Positions 1 to 5,390 of a stretch of 9,892 nucleotides of DNA are shown here, one piece after another. Source of the stretch: Nitrospirota bacterium (GTDB lineage: Bacteria; Nitrospirota; Thermodesulfovibrionia; Thermodesulfovibrionales; Magnetobacteriaceae); NCBI GenBank assembly GCA_015233485.1, contig JADFXO010000131.1, positions 1-9,892 on the forward strand, in the 5' to 3' direction. How positions within the stretch are numbered: position 1 is the first letter of the stretch; each line of letters starts with the position of its first letter. A model generated the notes under the pieces. That model saw only the letters and a program-made list of their open reading frames with translations. It was not told the DNA's origin and made no database searches. The position numbers and the translations under genes were made by a program.

Positions 1-94
1 TCACCTTTTTCTTCGCGAAATAGGTTCCCATATTAATACAAATCGAGGTCTTGCCAGTACCCCCTTTATGGTTAGCCAGACAAACCGTTACCAC
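1..94 (-). CDS. ParA/MinD-family ATPase, N-terminal fragment (runs off left edge)
   Basis: Only the first 31 codons are inside the window. The translation begins with a beta strand followed by a deviant Walker A motif (residues 9-16, HKGGTGKT) with the signature lysine (K10) and the P-loop lysine (K15), as in ParA/Soj/MinD ATPases that position plasmids, chromosomes, flagella or chemosensory arrays by ATP-driven binding to DNA or membrane. I chose the GTG at 94 because AGGAGGG lies 4 bases upstream; a TTG at 112 in the same frame is less likely. It lies on the same strand as the motility-type genes to its right, so a role in placing motility or chemotaxis machinery is possible, but a segregation ParA cannot be excluded from so short a piece. 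Confidence 0.85.
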   Translation of the reverse strand, partial: MVTVCLANHKGGTGKTSICINMGTYFAKKKV

Positions 95-125
95 AAAGCC
101 CTCCTTATCCAATACACACAGTCTA

Positions 126-154
126 ATCTAACAGATGTATATAAAAACTGTCAA
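126..154 (-). promoter_or_regulatory. Predicted promoter of the ParA-like gene
   Basis: Reading leftward, a perfect TTGACA (149-154) is followed after 17 bases by TTAGAT (126-131), a weak -10. The GTG start lies about 32 bases further on. Directly upstream of the -35 are two copies of an 11-bp GC-rich repeat, which could hold an operator. The -35 and spacing are good, the -10 poor. Confidence 0.4.
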
Positions 155-156
155 CT

Positions 157-178
157 AACGCCGCGAGAACGCCGCGAG
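157..178. repeat. Two tandem copies of an 11-bp GC-rich repeat
   Basis: The unit AACGCCGCGAG occurs twice head to tail (157-167 and 168-178), and the pair is flanked on both sides by ACTAAC (154-159 and 180-185). It sits just upstream of the predicted ParA promoter and downstream of the yjfB-like stop codon. It may be a regulator binding site, possibly for ParA autoregulation; this is inference from position. Confidence 0.5.
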
Positions 179-193
179 AACTAACACCGGCAT

Positions 194-397
194 CTACACG
201 TATTTATCTACAACAGCGCCGGTGCCCTCAGGGCCCGCGGCCTTTTGATGTCCCACCGCTCCTGCCTTATCAATCAGGCCAATGATTGCCGCACCCTGGG
301 TTTTCATAATGTCTAAACTCTTTTTTACAACGCTGACATCAGCACTTTGCGCGGCACTGCCCAACGACAAACCTACCCCACCTACCCCGTCTGCCAT
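194..397 (-). CDS. YjfB-like putative motility protein (67 aa)
   Basis: This 67-residue protein has a glycine- and serine-rich start, then a helical core (about residues 18-43, from SADVSVVKKSLDIMKTQG onward) that matches my memory of the YjfB family, small proteins called putative motility proteins whose members usually read 'vsvmkkalD..q.qg..ll.ml'. The molecular role of the family is not known. The start is well supported: GGAGGAG lies 7 bases upstream of the ATG. The C-terminal tail (about 44-67) is Gly/Ala-rich and beyond the family core. It lies 158 bases downstream of another small gene and beyond a sigma-28-type promoter, which fits late flagellar expression. The family assignment is from recollected similarity, not a search. 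Confidence 0.75.
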   Translation of the reverse strand: MADGVGGVGLSLGSAAQSADVSVVKKSLDIMKTQGAAIIGLIDKAGAVGHQKAAGPEGTGAVVDKYV

Positions 398-436
398 AGC
401 TCACTCCTCCATTTTGCACAACACCCTGATTATTGA

Positions 437-497
437 TGTAAGACGGCATTGCCTCTGCCGCATATAGCCATCTTCCGGGAAATAACGCCGTCTTACA
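437..497. repeat. 11-bp perfect inverted repeat enclosing 39 bases
   Basis: TGTAAGACGGC (437-447) and its exact reverse complement (487-497) enclose 39 bases in the gap between the 57-aa gene and the yjfB-like gene. In the minus-strand transcript they could form an 11-bp stem with a structured loop that ends about 40 bases before the yjfB-like start. No T-run follows, so it is not a classic terminator. It could be an RNA element, a small non-autonomous repeat or a binding site. I do not recognise a known riboswitch in it. Confidence 0.5.
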
Positions 498-504
498 ATC
501 GAAT

Positions 505-527
505 CATCCTGAGCCTGTTGCAGGATG
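505..527. repeat. Short hairpin of dispersed-repeat type
   Basis: CATCCTG (505-511) and CAGGATG (521-527) form a 7-bp stem with a 9-base loop just past the stop of the 57-aa gene. The wording (tcatcctgagcctgt-type) resembles short repeats that are scattered through many bacterial genomes. It has no T-run for termination. Confidence 0.35.
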
Positions 528-555
528 CTCCGAATTACTTCTCTGTACCTTTAAG

Positions 556-729
556 CTACTCCTTACTTAATGCCAGAGACTCTTTGGAGAAATTAACGGA
601 AACACTCTCCTTAGTTTTGCCGGCTTGCGATTCGCCTGCCTCTTCGGCAGCCTTAGTTTGTGTGGATGCAGACACTGTAGCCGCGTGCGAAGACGCGGCA
701 CCCGATGTAACACTTCCAATACTTGACAT
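556..729 (-). CDS. Small Ser/Ala-rich protein (57 aa), possibly flagellar-regulon
   Basis: The 57-residue ORF starts at an ATG preceded by AAAGGAGG six bases upstream, one of the best ribosome binding sites in the window. The protein has a Ser/Ala/Thr-rich low-complexity first half (about 1-25), a charged middle and a C-terminus with the pattern VSVNFSKESLALSKE. That ending resembles short C-terminal helices in small motility-associated proteins and FlgM-like proteins, but the similarity is too short to name a family. It is the first gene after the sigma-28-type promoter at 799-826 and is followed by the yjfB-like gene on the same strand, so the two are probably co-transcribed with the flagellar regulon. 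No signal peptide or membrane segment is seen. Function unknown. Confidence 0.65.
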   Translation of the reverse strand: MSSIGSVTSGAASSHAATVSASTQTKAAEEAGESQAGKTKESVSVNFSKESLALSKE

Positions 730-798
730 AATATCCTCCTTTGTAGAGCCTACGATATAAGTTACCAGTGATTTTTGCCCGTGACATCTGAATTCCTC

Positions 799-826
799 TT
801 ATCGGCGTTTGGAAACAGGAACTTTA
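799..826 (-). promoter_or_regulatory. Sigma-28 (FliA/SigD)-type promoter
   Basis: Reading leftward, TAAAGTT (820-826) is followed by a perfect eight-base GCCGATAA (799-806). The gap between TAAA and GCCGATAA is 16 bases, against the usual 15 for flagellar sigma-28 promoters. The site sits directly after the cheY stop codon (828-830), about 70 bases before the 57-aa small gene. The match predicts that the 57-aa and yjfB-like genes belong to the late flagellar class. Confidence 0.65.
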
Positions 827-827
827 A

Positions 828-1202
828 TCAGCTCAAAAATCTATTCAGGAGGTTTAACAATTGTTCCGGTTTGAACGGCTTTATAATCCAGCCGGTGGCC
901 CCTGCCAATTTCCCCTCGTGCCTCTTAGAGACATGAGCCTCCGTGGTCAGCATAATGATTGGGATAAAGCGGTAAGCGTGTAATTGCCGTGCCTGTTTAA
1001 TAAACTCAAGGCCGTTCATGTTCGGCATGTTAACGTCAACGAACATCAAATCGACCTTTGTATCCTTTAACTTGTCTAATCTGTCAAGGGCATCGCTTCC
1101 ATCTACCGCCTCTAATACCTCATAACCGGCATTTGCCAACGTCAGGCCGACAAGCTGTCTTACACTGGCTGAATCATCAACTATCATAATAACTCTCTTC
1201 AT
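828..1202 (-). CDS. CheY-type single-domain response regulator (124 aa)
   Basis: This is a stand-alone receiver domain of the usual length. It shows the acidic pocket (D9, D10), the phosphoacceptor aspartate (D56, in MFVDVNMP), the conserved threonine (T86) and the lysine (K108, in WIIKPF). There is no output domain, so it acts through phosphorylation-dependent binding; the GATGWIIKPFKPEQL ending is typical of chemotaxis CheY proteins that bind the flagellar switch. The frame stays open to 1328, but I chose the ATG at 1202 because the family starts with 'kriliVDDs' and the extension is encoded by a tandem repeat. No good ribosome binding site precedes 1202, and a TATAAT lies 12 bases upstream, so the mRNA may have almost no leader. 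The neighbouring YjfB-like protein and sigma-28 promoter support a motility role. Confidence 0.9.
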   Translation of the reverse strand: MKRVIMIVDDSASVRQLVGLTLANAGYEVLEAVDGSDALDRLDKLKDTKVDLMFVDVNMPNMNGLEFIKQARQLHAYRFIPIIMLTTEAHVSKRHEGKLAGATGWIIKPFKPEQLLNLLNRFLS

Positions 1203-1214
1203 CGCTGTCAGTAA

Positions 1215-1244
1215 ATTATACCCTAAGATGATTAAAAAAGTTAA
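1215..1244 (-). promoter_or_regulatory. Predicted sigma-70 promoter of the cheY-like gene
   Basis: Reading leftward, TTAACT (1239-1244), an 18-base spacer and a perfect TATAAT (1215-1220). The start codon at 1202 lies only 12 bases past the -10, so the predicted transcript would begin within a few bases of the ATG. The -10 is perfect, the -35 is fair. Confidence 0.45.
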
Positions 1245-1270
1245 ACTATTTTGCGTGCGCGCATCCACTT

Positions 1271-1294
1271 GAGTTATGGGCTGAGTTATGGGCT
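1271..1294. repeat. Two tandem copies of a 12-bp repeat
   Basis: GAGTTATGGGCT occurs twice in tandem (1271-1282, 1283-1294), followed by a degenerate third start (GAGTGTATGG). It lies in the gap between nadA and the cheY-like gene, and read on the minus strand it creates the ITQP ITQ repeat in the spurious N-terminal extension of the cheY frame. Confidence 0.6.
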
Positions 1295-1330
1295 GAGTGT
1301 ATGGACTGTGTGATGGGGCGGCCTGCACCG

Positions 1331-2314
1331 CTACAGCGAAAGCATTCTATTGAGGGCTTTCCATGCCAACTCCCTTGTTTTGCCGCTTACTTTCACTACG
1401 TGTTTCATTTCTTTCAGGGCGGTATACACAGATTCGAGGGTGGTTTTTTTCATATTGGGGCACACCATGTCTGTTCTAAGGGGATAAAACACCTTATCCG
1501 GATTTTCTTTTCTCAGCCTGTGGAGAAGTCCAATCTCCGTCCCTACAATAAATTCCAACGAGGAGGACTTGGCTGCGAATCGAAGCATCCCGGATGTGCT
1601 TGCCACATTGTCCGCCATTTCCAGGATGTTGAGCCTGCACTCGGGGTGTGCCATAACAACGGCATTTGGATGGGCATTCCTTGCCTTTTCGACATCCGAA
1701 GGCCTTATCCTGTCGTGCACATGGCAGTAGCCGTCCCATGATATTATCTCTTTTTTCGTGTTCTTAGCCGCCCATGCGGACAAATTCTTATCCGGTACGC
1801 AGATTACCCGCTCGTCAGGGAGGGATTCGATTACCTCCACGACATTTGCCGATGTGCAGCATATATCGCTTTCCGCCTTAACCTCGGCGGTTGTATTGAC
1901 ATAGGCCACAACAGGCACGCCGGGATAGTCCCTTTTTATATCGCGAAGCGTATATTTAACCGGATATACATACCTTGGTGGGTCCTTATATCCGGGAAAA
2001 GCCTCATACAGCTCCCTTTCCATGCCGGCGCTAATCATATCCGCCATCGGGCAGAAGGCATCAAAGGCCGTCAGCAGCACCACCTTATCAGGCGACAGTA
2101 TTGAGGCGCTTTCGGCCATAAAGTTAACGCCGCAAAACACGATTACATCACAGCCTGTGGCGGCGGCCTTCCTTGACAGCTCAAGGGAGTCGCCTGTCAT
2201 GTCGGCAATATCCTGGACTTCGTCCCGCTGGTAGTTATGGGCAATTATTAGCGCATTTCTCTGCTCTTTAAGCCTTTGTATCTTTTCCTTTAGATTTTCA
2301 TGTGATTCGTTCAT
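1331..2314 (-). CDS. nadA: Quinolinate synthase NadA (327 aa)
   Basis: NadA is a cytosolic [4Fe-4S] enzyme that condenses iminoaspartate with dihydroxyacetone phosphate to give quinolinate, the first ring compound in NAD synthesis. The 327 residues are full length for the compact form. The three cluster cysteines are visible: C88 (FCPMAD), C197 (GYCHVHD) and C285 (VCPNMKK). Substrate-binding landmarks include the N-terminal HNY (26-28), GDSLELSR (41-48), YVNTTAEVKAESD (138-150) and AHPE (222-225). The ATG at 2314 is preceded by GGGAAGG at about 12 bases. The transglycosylase gene ends 6 bases upstream, so the two are probably one transcript. nadB and nadC are not in the window. As an Fe-S protein it is a client of the isc genes encoded further right. 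Confidence 0.96.
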   Translation of the reverse strand: MNESHENLKEKIQRLKEQRNALIIAHNYQRDEVQDIADMTGDSLELSRKAAATGCDVIVFCGVNFMAESASILSPDKVVLLTAFDAFCPMADMISAGMERELYEAFPGYKDPPRYVYPVKYTLRDIKRDYPGVPVVAYVNTTAEVKAESDICCTSANVVEVIESLPDERVICVPDKNLSAWAAKNTKKEIISWDGYCHVHDRIRPSDVEKARNAHPNAVVMAHPECRLNILEMADNVASTSGMLRFAAKSSSLEFIVGTEIGLLHRLRKENPDKVFYPLRTDMVCPNMKKTTLESVYTALKEMKHVVKVSGKTRELAWKALNRMLSL

Positions 2315-2320
2315 GGTCTG

Positions 2321-3187
2321 CTAAAACCTTCCCGACAACTGTTTATTCACGTACTGGGGTGTGTTCGTATATAGAACAGTGCCGTCTGGCATGGGGACCC
2401 TGAATATATGTGAGTCCAGGCTTTGGCTGGCACCCTGGCTGTATGAACGGGGGCAATATGGCTGATAGTCGCCGCCATTATAAGTGCTCATCACCTTAGC
2501 CACATATTCCTGGGTCTCTGCGTAGGGGGGGATTGCCCCGTAGCGGTCAACCGCATTGGGGCCGGCGTTGTATCCGGCGAGGGCTAAGGAGACGTTACCG
2601 TTAAATTTAGCCAGCAAGTATTTCAAATATCTGGCGCCGCCGTCTATATTTTCAGCGGGGTCATAGGGGTTGTTGACAGACAACAGGTTTGCCGTGCCCG
2701 GCATCAGTTGCATCAGCCCCATAGCGCCTTTCGGAGACAGGGCGTCGCTATTCCAATTTGACTCGGCCTTTATTACCGCCTTTAGGAGGCTTGGATCAAT
2801 GTTGTGTTCCGCCGCCTTCAGGTGTGCGATTTCCTCGTAGCCCTTAAAGTTTGTGGCTTGTTTTACGGCGTTATTGCCGGTGGGCGCTGGCCTTGCCGGC
2901 TGGACCGCCGCCTTTGGTTTGCCGGCGACTGCCGCCGCGGCGGCCGGCTTATCCATGCTGCCGGTTGACGCTGTCTTTGCCGGTGGCTTAGTGTCAGGGT
3001 GTTCTGTTTTTTTCGGGGGGGCCTTGAATAGCCTCACGTAGTTAGAATTTTTAGGCACGTCCGTGTAGTATACAATCCCGTTGGCGTCGATAAACTTATA
3101 TATATCGGCGTCTGCCGCTGCGCAAAATGCGATGCACACCGCGGCTGGCAGGGCAGCTATAATTGTCTTCTTTAATTTTCTAAGCAT
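2321..3187 (-). CDS. Periplasmic lytic transglycosylase, SLT domain with DUF4124-like N-terminus
   Basis: The predicted product is exported and cleaves the MurNAc-GlcNAc bond of peptidoglycan to form 1,6-anhydro ends. A signal peptide (about 1-27: basic start, hydrophobic core, ADA cleavage site) is followed by a DUF4124-like segment (28-50), a Pro/Ala-rich linker (about 55-115) and an SLT domain (about 120-240). The domain shows the catalytic glutamate E142 in AESNWN, GLMQLMP (157-163) and AGYNAGP (204-210), all standard for the MltC/Slt70 superfamily. After it, about 45 residues end with another short DGTVLYTNTP motif like that in the N-terminal segment. Start choice is uncertain: ATG 3187 gives a clean signal peptide, but GTG 3199 (AGGA four bases upstream) and TTG 3214 are in frame. 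It lies directly upstream of nadA. Confidence 0.9.
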   Translation of the reverse strand: MLRKLKKTIIAALPAAVCIAFCAAADADIYKFIDANGIVYYTDVPKNSNYVRLFKAPPKKTEHPDTKPPAKTASTGSMDKPAAAAAVAGKPKAAVQPARPAPTGNNAVKQATNFKGYEEIAHLKAAEHNIDPSLLKAVIKAESNWNSDALSPKGAMGLMQLMPGTANLLSVNNPYDPAENIDGGARYLKYLLAKFNGNVSLALAGYNAGPNAVDRYGAIPPYAETQEYVAKVMSTYNGGDYQPYCPRSYSQGASQSLDSHIFRVPMPDGTVLYTNTPQYVNKQLSGRF

Positions 3188-3308
3188 ATCCCACGACACA
3201 AATCCTGCCGTCAAATAAGTCCGCCGTCAAAAAAGCCCGCACGCGGCGCAACTCCACCCCCTTTAATCTTCAACGTTTACCTGCAACGCATCAACCGGTA
3301 ACCGGTTT

Positions 3309-3329
3309 TATGCCGGCCTGTCCGGCATA
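3309..3329. repeat. 8-bp stem inverted repeat
   Basis: TATGCCGG (3309-3316) and CCGGCATA (3322-3329) form a perfect 8-bp stem with a 5-base loop. It is GC-rich but has no adjacent T-run on either strand, so it is either part of a dispersed repeat or a protein site rather than a normal terminator. Confidence 0.5.
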
Positions 3330-3357
3330 CTGCCAGATGGCCGGACGCCGGATACCA

Positions 3358-3373
3358 ACCTATCCCGATAGGT
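3358..3373. repeat. 7+7 bp palindrome
   Basis: ACCTATC, two bases, GATAGGT (3358-3373) is a perfect interrupted palindrome immediately before the 26-bp tandem repeats. Its size fits an operator for a dimeric regulator; no regulator can be named. Confidence 0.35.
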
Positions 3374-3377
3374 GTTC

Positions 3378-3429
3378 CATCGGCAAAAAACAGTATAATG
3401 CTTCATCGGCATAAACCAGCATAATGTTT
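3378..3429. repeat. Two tandem 26-bp repeats
   Basis: Units at 3378-3403 and 3404-3429 match at 22 of 26 positions. Each begins CATCGGCA and contains ATAATG near its end. They lie just downstream of the tusA-like stop codon. The function is unknown; they could be a small structural repeat or regulator sites. Confidence 0.6.
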
Positions 3430-3450
3430 AGGCAGTAAATGCCGTATTTC

Positions 3451-3687
3451 TTATGCCTTTTTAATAAAAAACGATATAACGTTTCCGTTTTCTTTTGTTT
3501 CAAGGAGTTCATGGCCTAATCTGCTCAAAAGGGCCGGAATATCTGATTTTGAACCGGCATCGGTCGATTGCACCTCAAGCACCTTCCCTGACGCCAGGGC
3601 ATCAATGGCCTTTTTTGTCTTTAACACCGGCATAGGGCAATTCAACCCCTTAGTATCAAGTACCTCATCGGGCTTTATATCTGCCAT
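3451..3687 (-). CDS. TusA/SirA-family sulfur carrier (78 aa)
   Basis: The product is a small cytosolic protein that carries sulfur as a persulfide on its cysteine, in the family used for tRNA thiolation, molybdenum cofactor work and dissimilatory sulfur metabolism. It has the expected LDTKGLNCPMP start of the fold with the CPxP motif (C17-P20), then a beta-alpha core with SDIPALLSRLGHELL, and is of normal length. I chose the ATG at 3687 because GGAGG lies 5 bases upstream; the frame extends to 3708. A TATAAT (3707-3712) 20 bases upstream of the ATG is a probable -10, with a perfect palindrome just beyond. It diverges from the TPR gene unit. With no dsrEFH, dsr or mo-cofactor gene adjacent, its exact partner cannot be told. 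Confidence 0.9.
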   Translation of the reverse strand: MADIKPDEVLDTKGLNCPMPVLKTKKAIDALASGKVLEVQSTDAGSKSDIPALLSRLGHELLETKENGNVISFFIKKA

Positions 3688-3706
3688 TACAACCTCCATA
3701 ACACGC

Positions 3707-3725
3707 ATTATATTTATTGGCCAAT
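3707..3725 (-). promoter_or_regulatory. Predicted -10 and palindromic operator candidate of the tusA-like gene
   Basis: TATAAT on the minus strand (3707-3712) is followed upstream, inside the spacer, by the perfect 10-bp palindrome ATTGGCCAAT (3716-3725). The -35 at the right distance (GAGAAT, 3730-3735) is poor, which would fit an activated or regulated promoter. A palindrome in the spacer could bind a repressor. Confidence 0.35.
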
Positions 3726-3821
3726 GGCCATTCTCTTACAGCCGCTGAAATTGCGGCTCATCAAACCAAGGGTATTTTACTTCAATATCATAAAATTGTC
3801 AACATCCCCCTAAAAATGTCG

Positions 3822-3851
3822 TTGCAACGTTGAATTTAGTTATGCTATTAT
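3822..3851 (+). promoter_or_regulatory. Predicted promoter of the small ORF-TPR unit
   Basis: TTGCAA (3822-3827), an 18-base spacer and TATTAT (3846-3851) lie about 50 bases upstream of the 29-codon ORF. The -35 sits inside the perfect palindrome CGTTGCAACG (3820-3829), a possible operator. Confidence 0.4.
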
Positions 3852-3901
3852 GTATCGTCGTTATATGTATAGCCATTATAATAAGGGAATGGAGGCGCTG
3901 T

Positions 3902-3991
3902 ATGGCGAAAAGTATGCCGGGAAGTATGTCAGAGGGTTCTGATTCAGAGAGTTCCGATAGGGATGTTTATTCCAATGTGGTGAGAAGATGA
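3902..3991 (+). CDS. Small ORF (29 aa) translationally coupled to the TPR gene
   Basis: A 29-codon ORF begins at an ATG preceded by GGAGG with a 6-base gap, and its TGA stop overlaps the ATG of the TPR gene as ATGA (3988-3991). The peptide is hydrophilic, with Met/Gly/Ser repeats at the start (three Met at 1, 5, 9) and a Ser/Asp/Glu-rich centre. No domain is recognised. The good ribosome binding site and the overlap show that ribosomes probably finish this ORF and restart on the TPR gene, which has no ribosome binding site of comparable quality directly ahead of it. It may be a leader peptide used for coupling or a functional small protein. Confidence 0.5.
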   Translation: MAKSMPGSMSEGSDSESSDRDVYSNVVRR

Positions 3992-5130
3992 GTATACTAA
4001 GGACGCTAACCGCGGGGGAGATATACACTATTGCCGGTGTTTTAGTGGGATTGGCAGGGATATTAACTGCGTATTGGCTGCATAGTTCAAAGAAAAATAA
4101 GGAAGAAGGGATAATTATGTCTAAGATTGAAAACGCTGAAAAGGTTCGGGAGATTAATCCGAATGAGGCTTTGGATATATATGAAGAGATATTAGACACC
4201 CTGCTGCCGGACAAATATCCCCGATTATACGCGCGAATAAATCATGGCGAAGGGCTGTGTTATTACTCGTTATCTTTAGTAAGAGAGAAAGAAGATAATC
4301 TAAAACTCTCGATAATCTCGTTTGAGAAGGCGCTGAAAATACGAACTATTGAGAAATATCCTGTGGAATACGCGGCCACTCAAAACAGTCTTGGAAATAC
4401 CTATGCTATCCTCGCGCAAATACTGGATAAAGAGGCGAATTTAACCCTTGCTATTAAGGCGTACCTTGAGGCTCTCATCATTAGAACGGCTGACAAATTT
4501 CCAGCCGAGCACGCGGCAACTCAGAACAGCCTGGGAAATGCCTATCAGAGCCTGTCAGAGGTACGCGATAAAGAGGACAAATTGACCCTTGCCATCCGGG
4601 CATATGAGGATTCTCTTGTAATCAGAACTGAGGAAGAATTTCCAGCCGACTACGCGACGACTCAGAATAATCTTGGGAATGCGTATATTGGCCTATCGCG
4701 GGTACGGGATAAAGAGGCGAATTTAGACCTTGCAATTGAGGCATACGGGGAGGCGTTAAAGGTAAGAACTGTTGAAAAATATCCCCTCGATTACGCCAGA
4801 ACTCAAAATAGCCTCGGCGTTGCATACAGGAACCTGTCGCAGGTGCGGGATAAGGAGTATAATTTAACCCGTGCGATTGAGGCATACGGGGAGGCGCTGC
4901 AAATCAGAACCGCCGACCAATTTCCTATTGACTACGCGGCAACACAAAATAATCTCGGAGCCGCATACAGAAACCTGTCAAAGGTACGGGACAAAGAGGA
5001 AATGTTAACCCGTGCAATTGAGGCATACGAAGAGGCCCTGAAAATCTGGACAGAGGACAAATTCCCTAACGATTACGCCCGAACCCAAAGCAACCTAGAA
5101 ATTGCCCAGAAAAACCTGAGTCTGCCGTAG
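3988..5130 (+). CDS. Membrane-anchored TPR-repeat protein (380 aa)
   Basis: An N-terminal membrane segment (about residues 11-31, IYTIAGVLVGLAGILTAYWL) is followed by a charged stretch and then a regular tetratricopeptide array. Six units of 47 residues begin at L105, L152, L199, L246, L293 and L340 (the last is cut short); one degenerate unit precedes them from about residue 58. Each reads L.LAIEAYEEAL.IRT...FP.DYA.TQNNLGNAY..LS.VRDKE.N, a TPR_10/TPR_12-like, kinesin-light-chain-type pattern. Such arrays are protein-binding scaffolds; the bound partner is unknown. The topology is probably one membrane anchor with the repeats in the cytoplasm. There is no enzyme domain such as CHAT. The reading frame ends inside the last unit, and TPR-like sequence continues in another frame after the stop. 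Confidence 0.85.
   Translation: MSILRTLTAGEIYTIAGVLVGLAGILTAYWLHSSKKNKEEGIIMSKIENAEKVREINPNEALDIYEEILDTLLPDKYPRLYARINHGEGLCYYSLSLVREKEDNLKLSIISFEKALKIRTIEKYPVEYAATQNSLGNTYAILAQILDKEANLTLAIKAYLEALIIRTADKFPAEHAATQNSLGNAYQSLSEVRDKEDKLTLAIRAYEDSLVIRTEEEFPADYATTQNNLGNAYIGLSRVRDKEANLDLAIEAYGEALKVRTVEKYPLDYARTQNSLGVAYRNLSQVRDKEYNLTRAIEAYGEALQIRTADQFPIDYAATQNNLGAAYRNLSKVRDKEEMLTRAIEAYEEALKIWTEDKFPNDYARTQSNLEIAQKNLSLP
4300..5127 (+). repeat. 141-bp tandem repeats inside the TPR gene
   Basis: Six in-frame units of 141 bp (starting 4300, 4441, 4582, 4723, 4864 and 5005) encode the 47-residue TPR motif. Neighbouring units share long identical stretches such as GGGATAAAGAGG and ATTGAGGCATACG, a sign of recent duplication or of gene conversion between units. 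The sixth unit is incomplete. Confidence 0.8.
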
Positions 5131-5208
5131 AGAGGGCTTATGAAACCGTCAGAACCAAAACGCGACCAGATTGGTTTACGAAGGAAGGGAAATGATATGG
5201 AGAAATAA
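5131..5208 (+). pseudogene. Frameshifted TPR-like tail after the TPR gene stop
   Basis: Directly past the TAG, a shifted frame that begins before the stop (about 5117) reads ESAVERAYETVRTKTRPDWFTKEG and then stops; a third frame continues with NDMEK. The AYETVRT part looks like the start of another TPR helix pair. This suggests that the ancestral protein had a longer C-terminus that was lost through one or two indels. A 22-codon ORF from the ATG at 5140 covers the same bases but has only a weak ribosome binding site. Confidence 0.35.
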
Positions 5209-5211
5209 ACT

Positions 5212-5390
5212 ATGAGTGGTAGTAGTCAAGATTACTATTACAAGTTACCACCAAAAATTGAAGGTATTCTATCTACTTTATCAAAAATATATGAGCGAGA
5301 TAACAAAATAAACCTTCAATCAATCATTGTTAATGCATATTACACCGTTCATGAAGCATGGACTTCTGACGGTCGGAATTTGGAACGATG
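5212..5390 (+). pseudogene. N-terminal fragment of a TIR-associated-type protein, broken by a repeat
   Basis: From the ATG at 5212 (GGAG 13 bases upstream) about 53 residues read like a real protein: YYYKLPPKIEGILSTLSKIY (8-27), then LQSIIVNAYYTVHEAW (35-50). I recall this pattern from the N-terminal domain of bacterial proteins that carry a C-terminal TIR domain, where it continues 'EEWsYDNWNGGTYGHALYL'. Here the match stops after W50-T-S-D, and by residue 60 the frame enters a dispersed hairpin repeat (FWIPAFAGMT). The frame stays open to 5697 but the rest is antisense to the ROK kinase gene, so I treat it as a truncated remnant. No TIR domain is present. TIR proteins often act in anti-phage defence by cleaving NAD. 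The family link is from memory. Confidence 0.4.

Larger units (their letters stand above)
3188..3450. other. Repeat-rich intergenic region (263 bp), no gene seen
   Basis: The gap between the tusA-like stop and the transglycosylase start holds no convincing ORF. It contains several short repeat structures listed separately, two 16-bp tandem units (3207-3222 and 3223-3238, 14 of 16 identical, GCCGTCAAATAAGTCC type), and double AACCGGT (from 3293). A weak GC hairpin followed by six Ts on the minus strand (about 3229-3251) might end the tusA-like transcript. The promoter for the transglycosylase-nadA pair should be here but no good match stands out. Confidence 0.5.

Noticed and set aside
449..760. 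103-codon plus-strand ORF
   Set aside because: It is antisense to the 57-aa gene, which has a strong ribosome binding site and promoter; the plus frame has neither.
1203..1328. 42-residue N-terminal extension of the cheY-like frame up to 1328
   Set aside because: It is encoded by a 12-bp tandem repeat, has no family counterpart, and the receiver domain starts normally at 1202.
3207..3429. CRISPR array
   Set aside because: The repeats are different short tandem units without spacers of even length.
5140..5208. 22-codon ORF between the TPR gene and the TIR-type fragment
   Set aside because: Weak ribosome binding site; the same bases read better as a frameshifted TPR tail.
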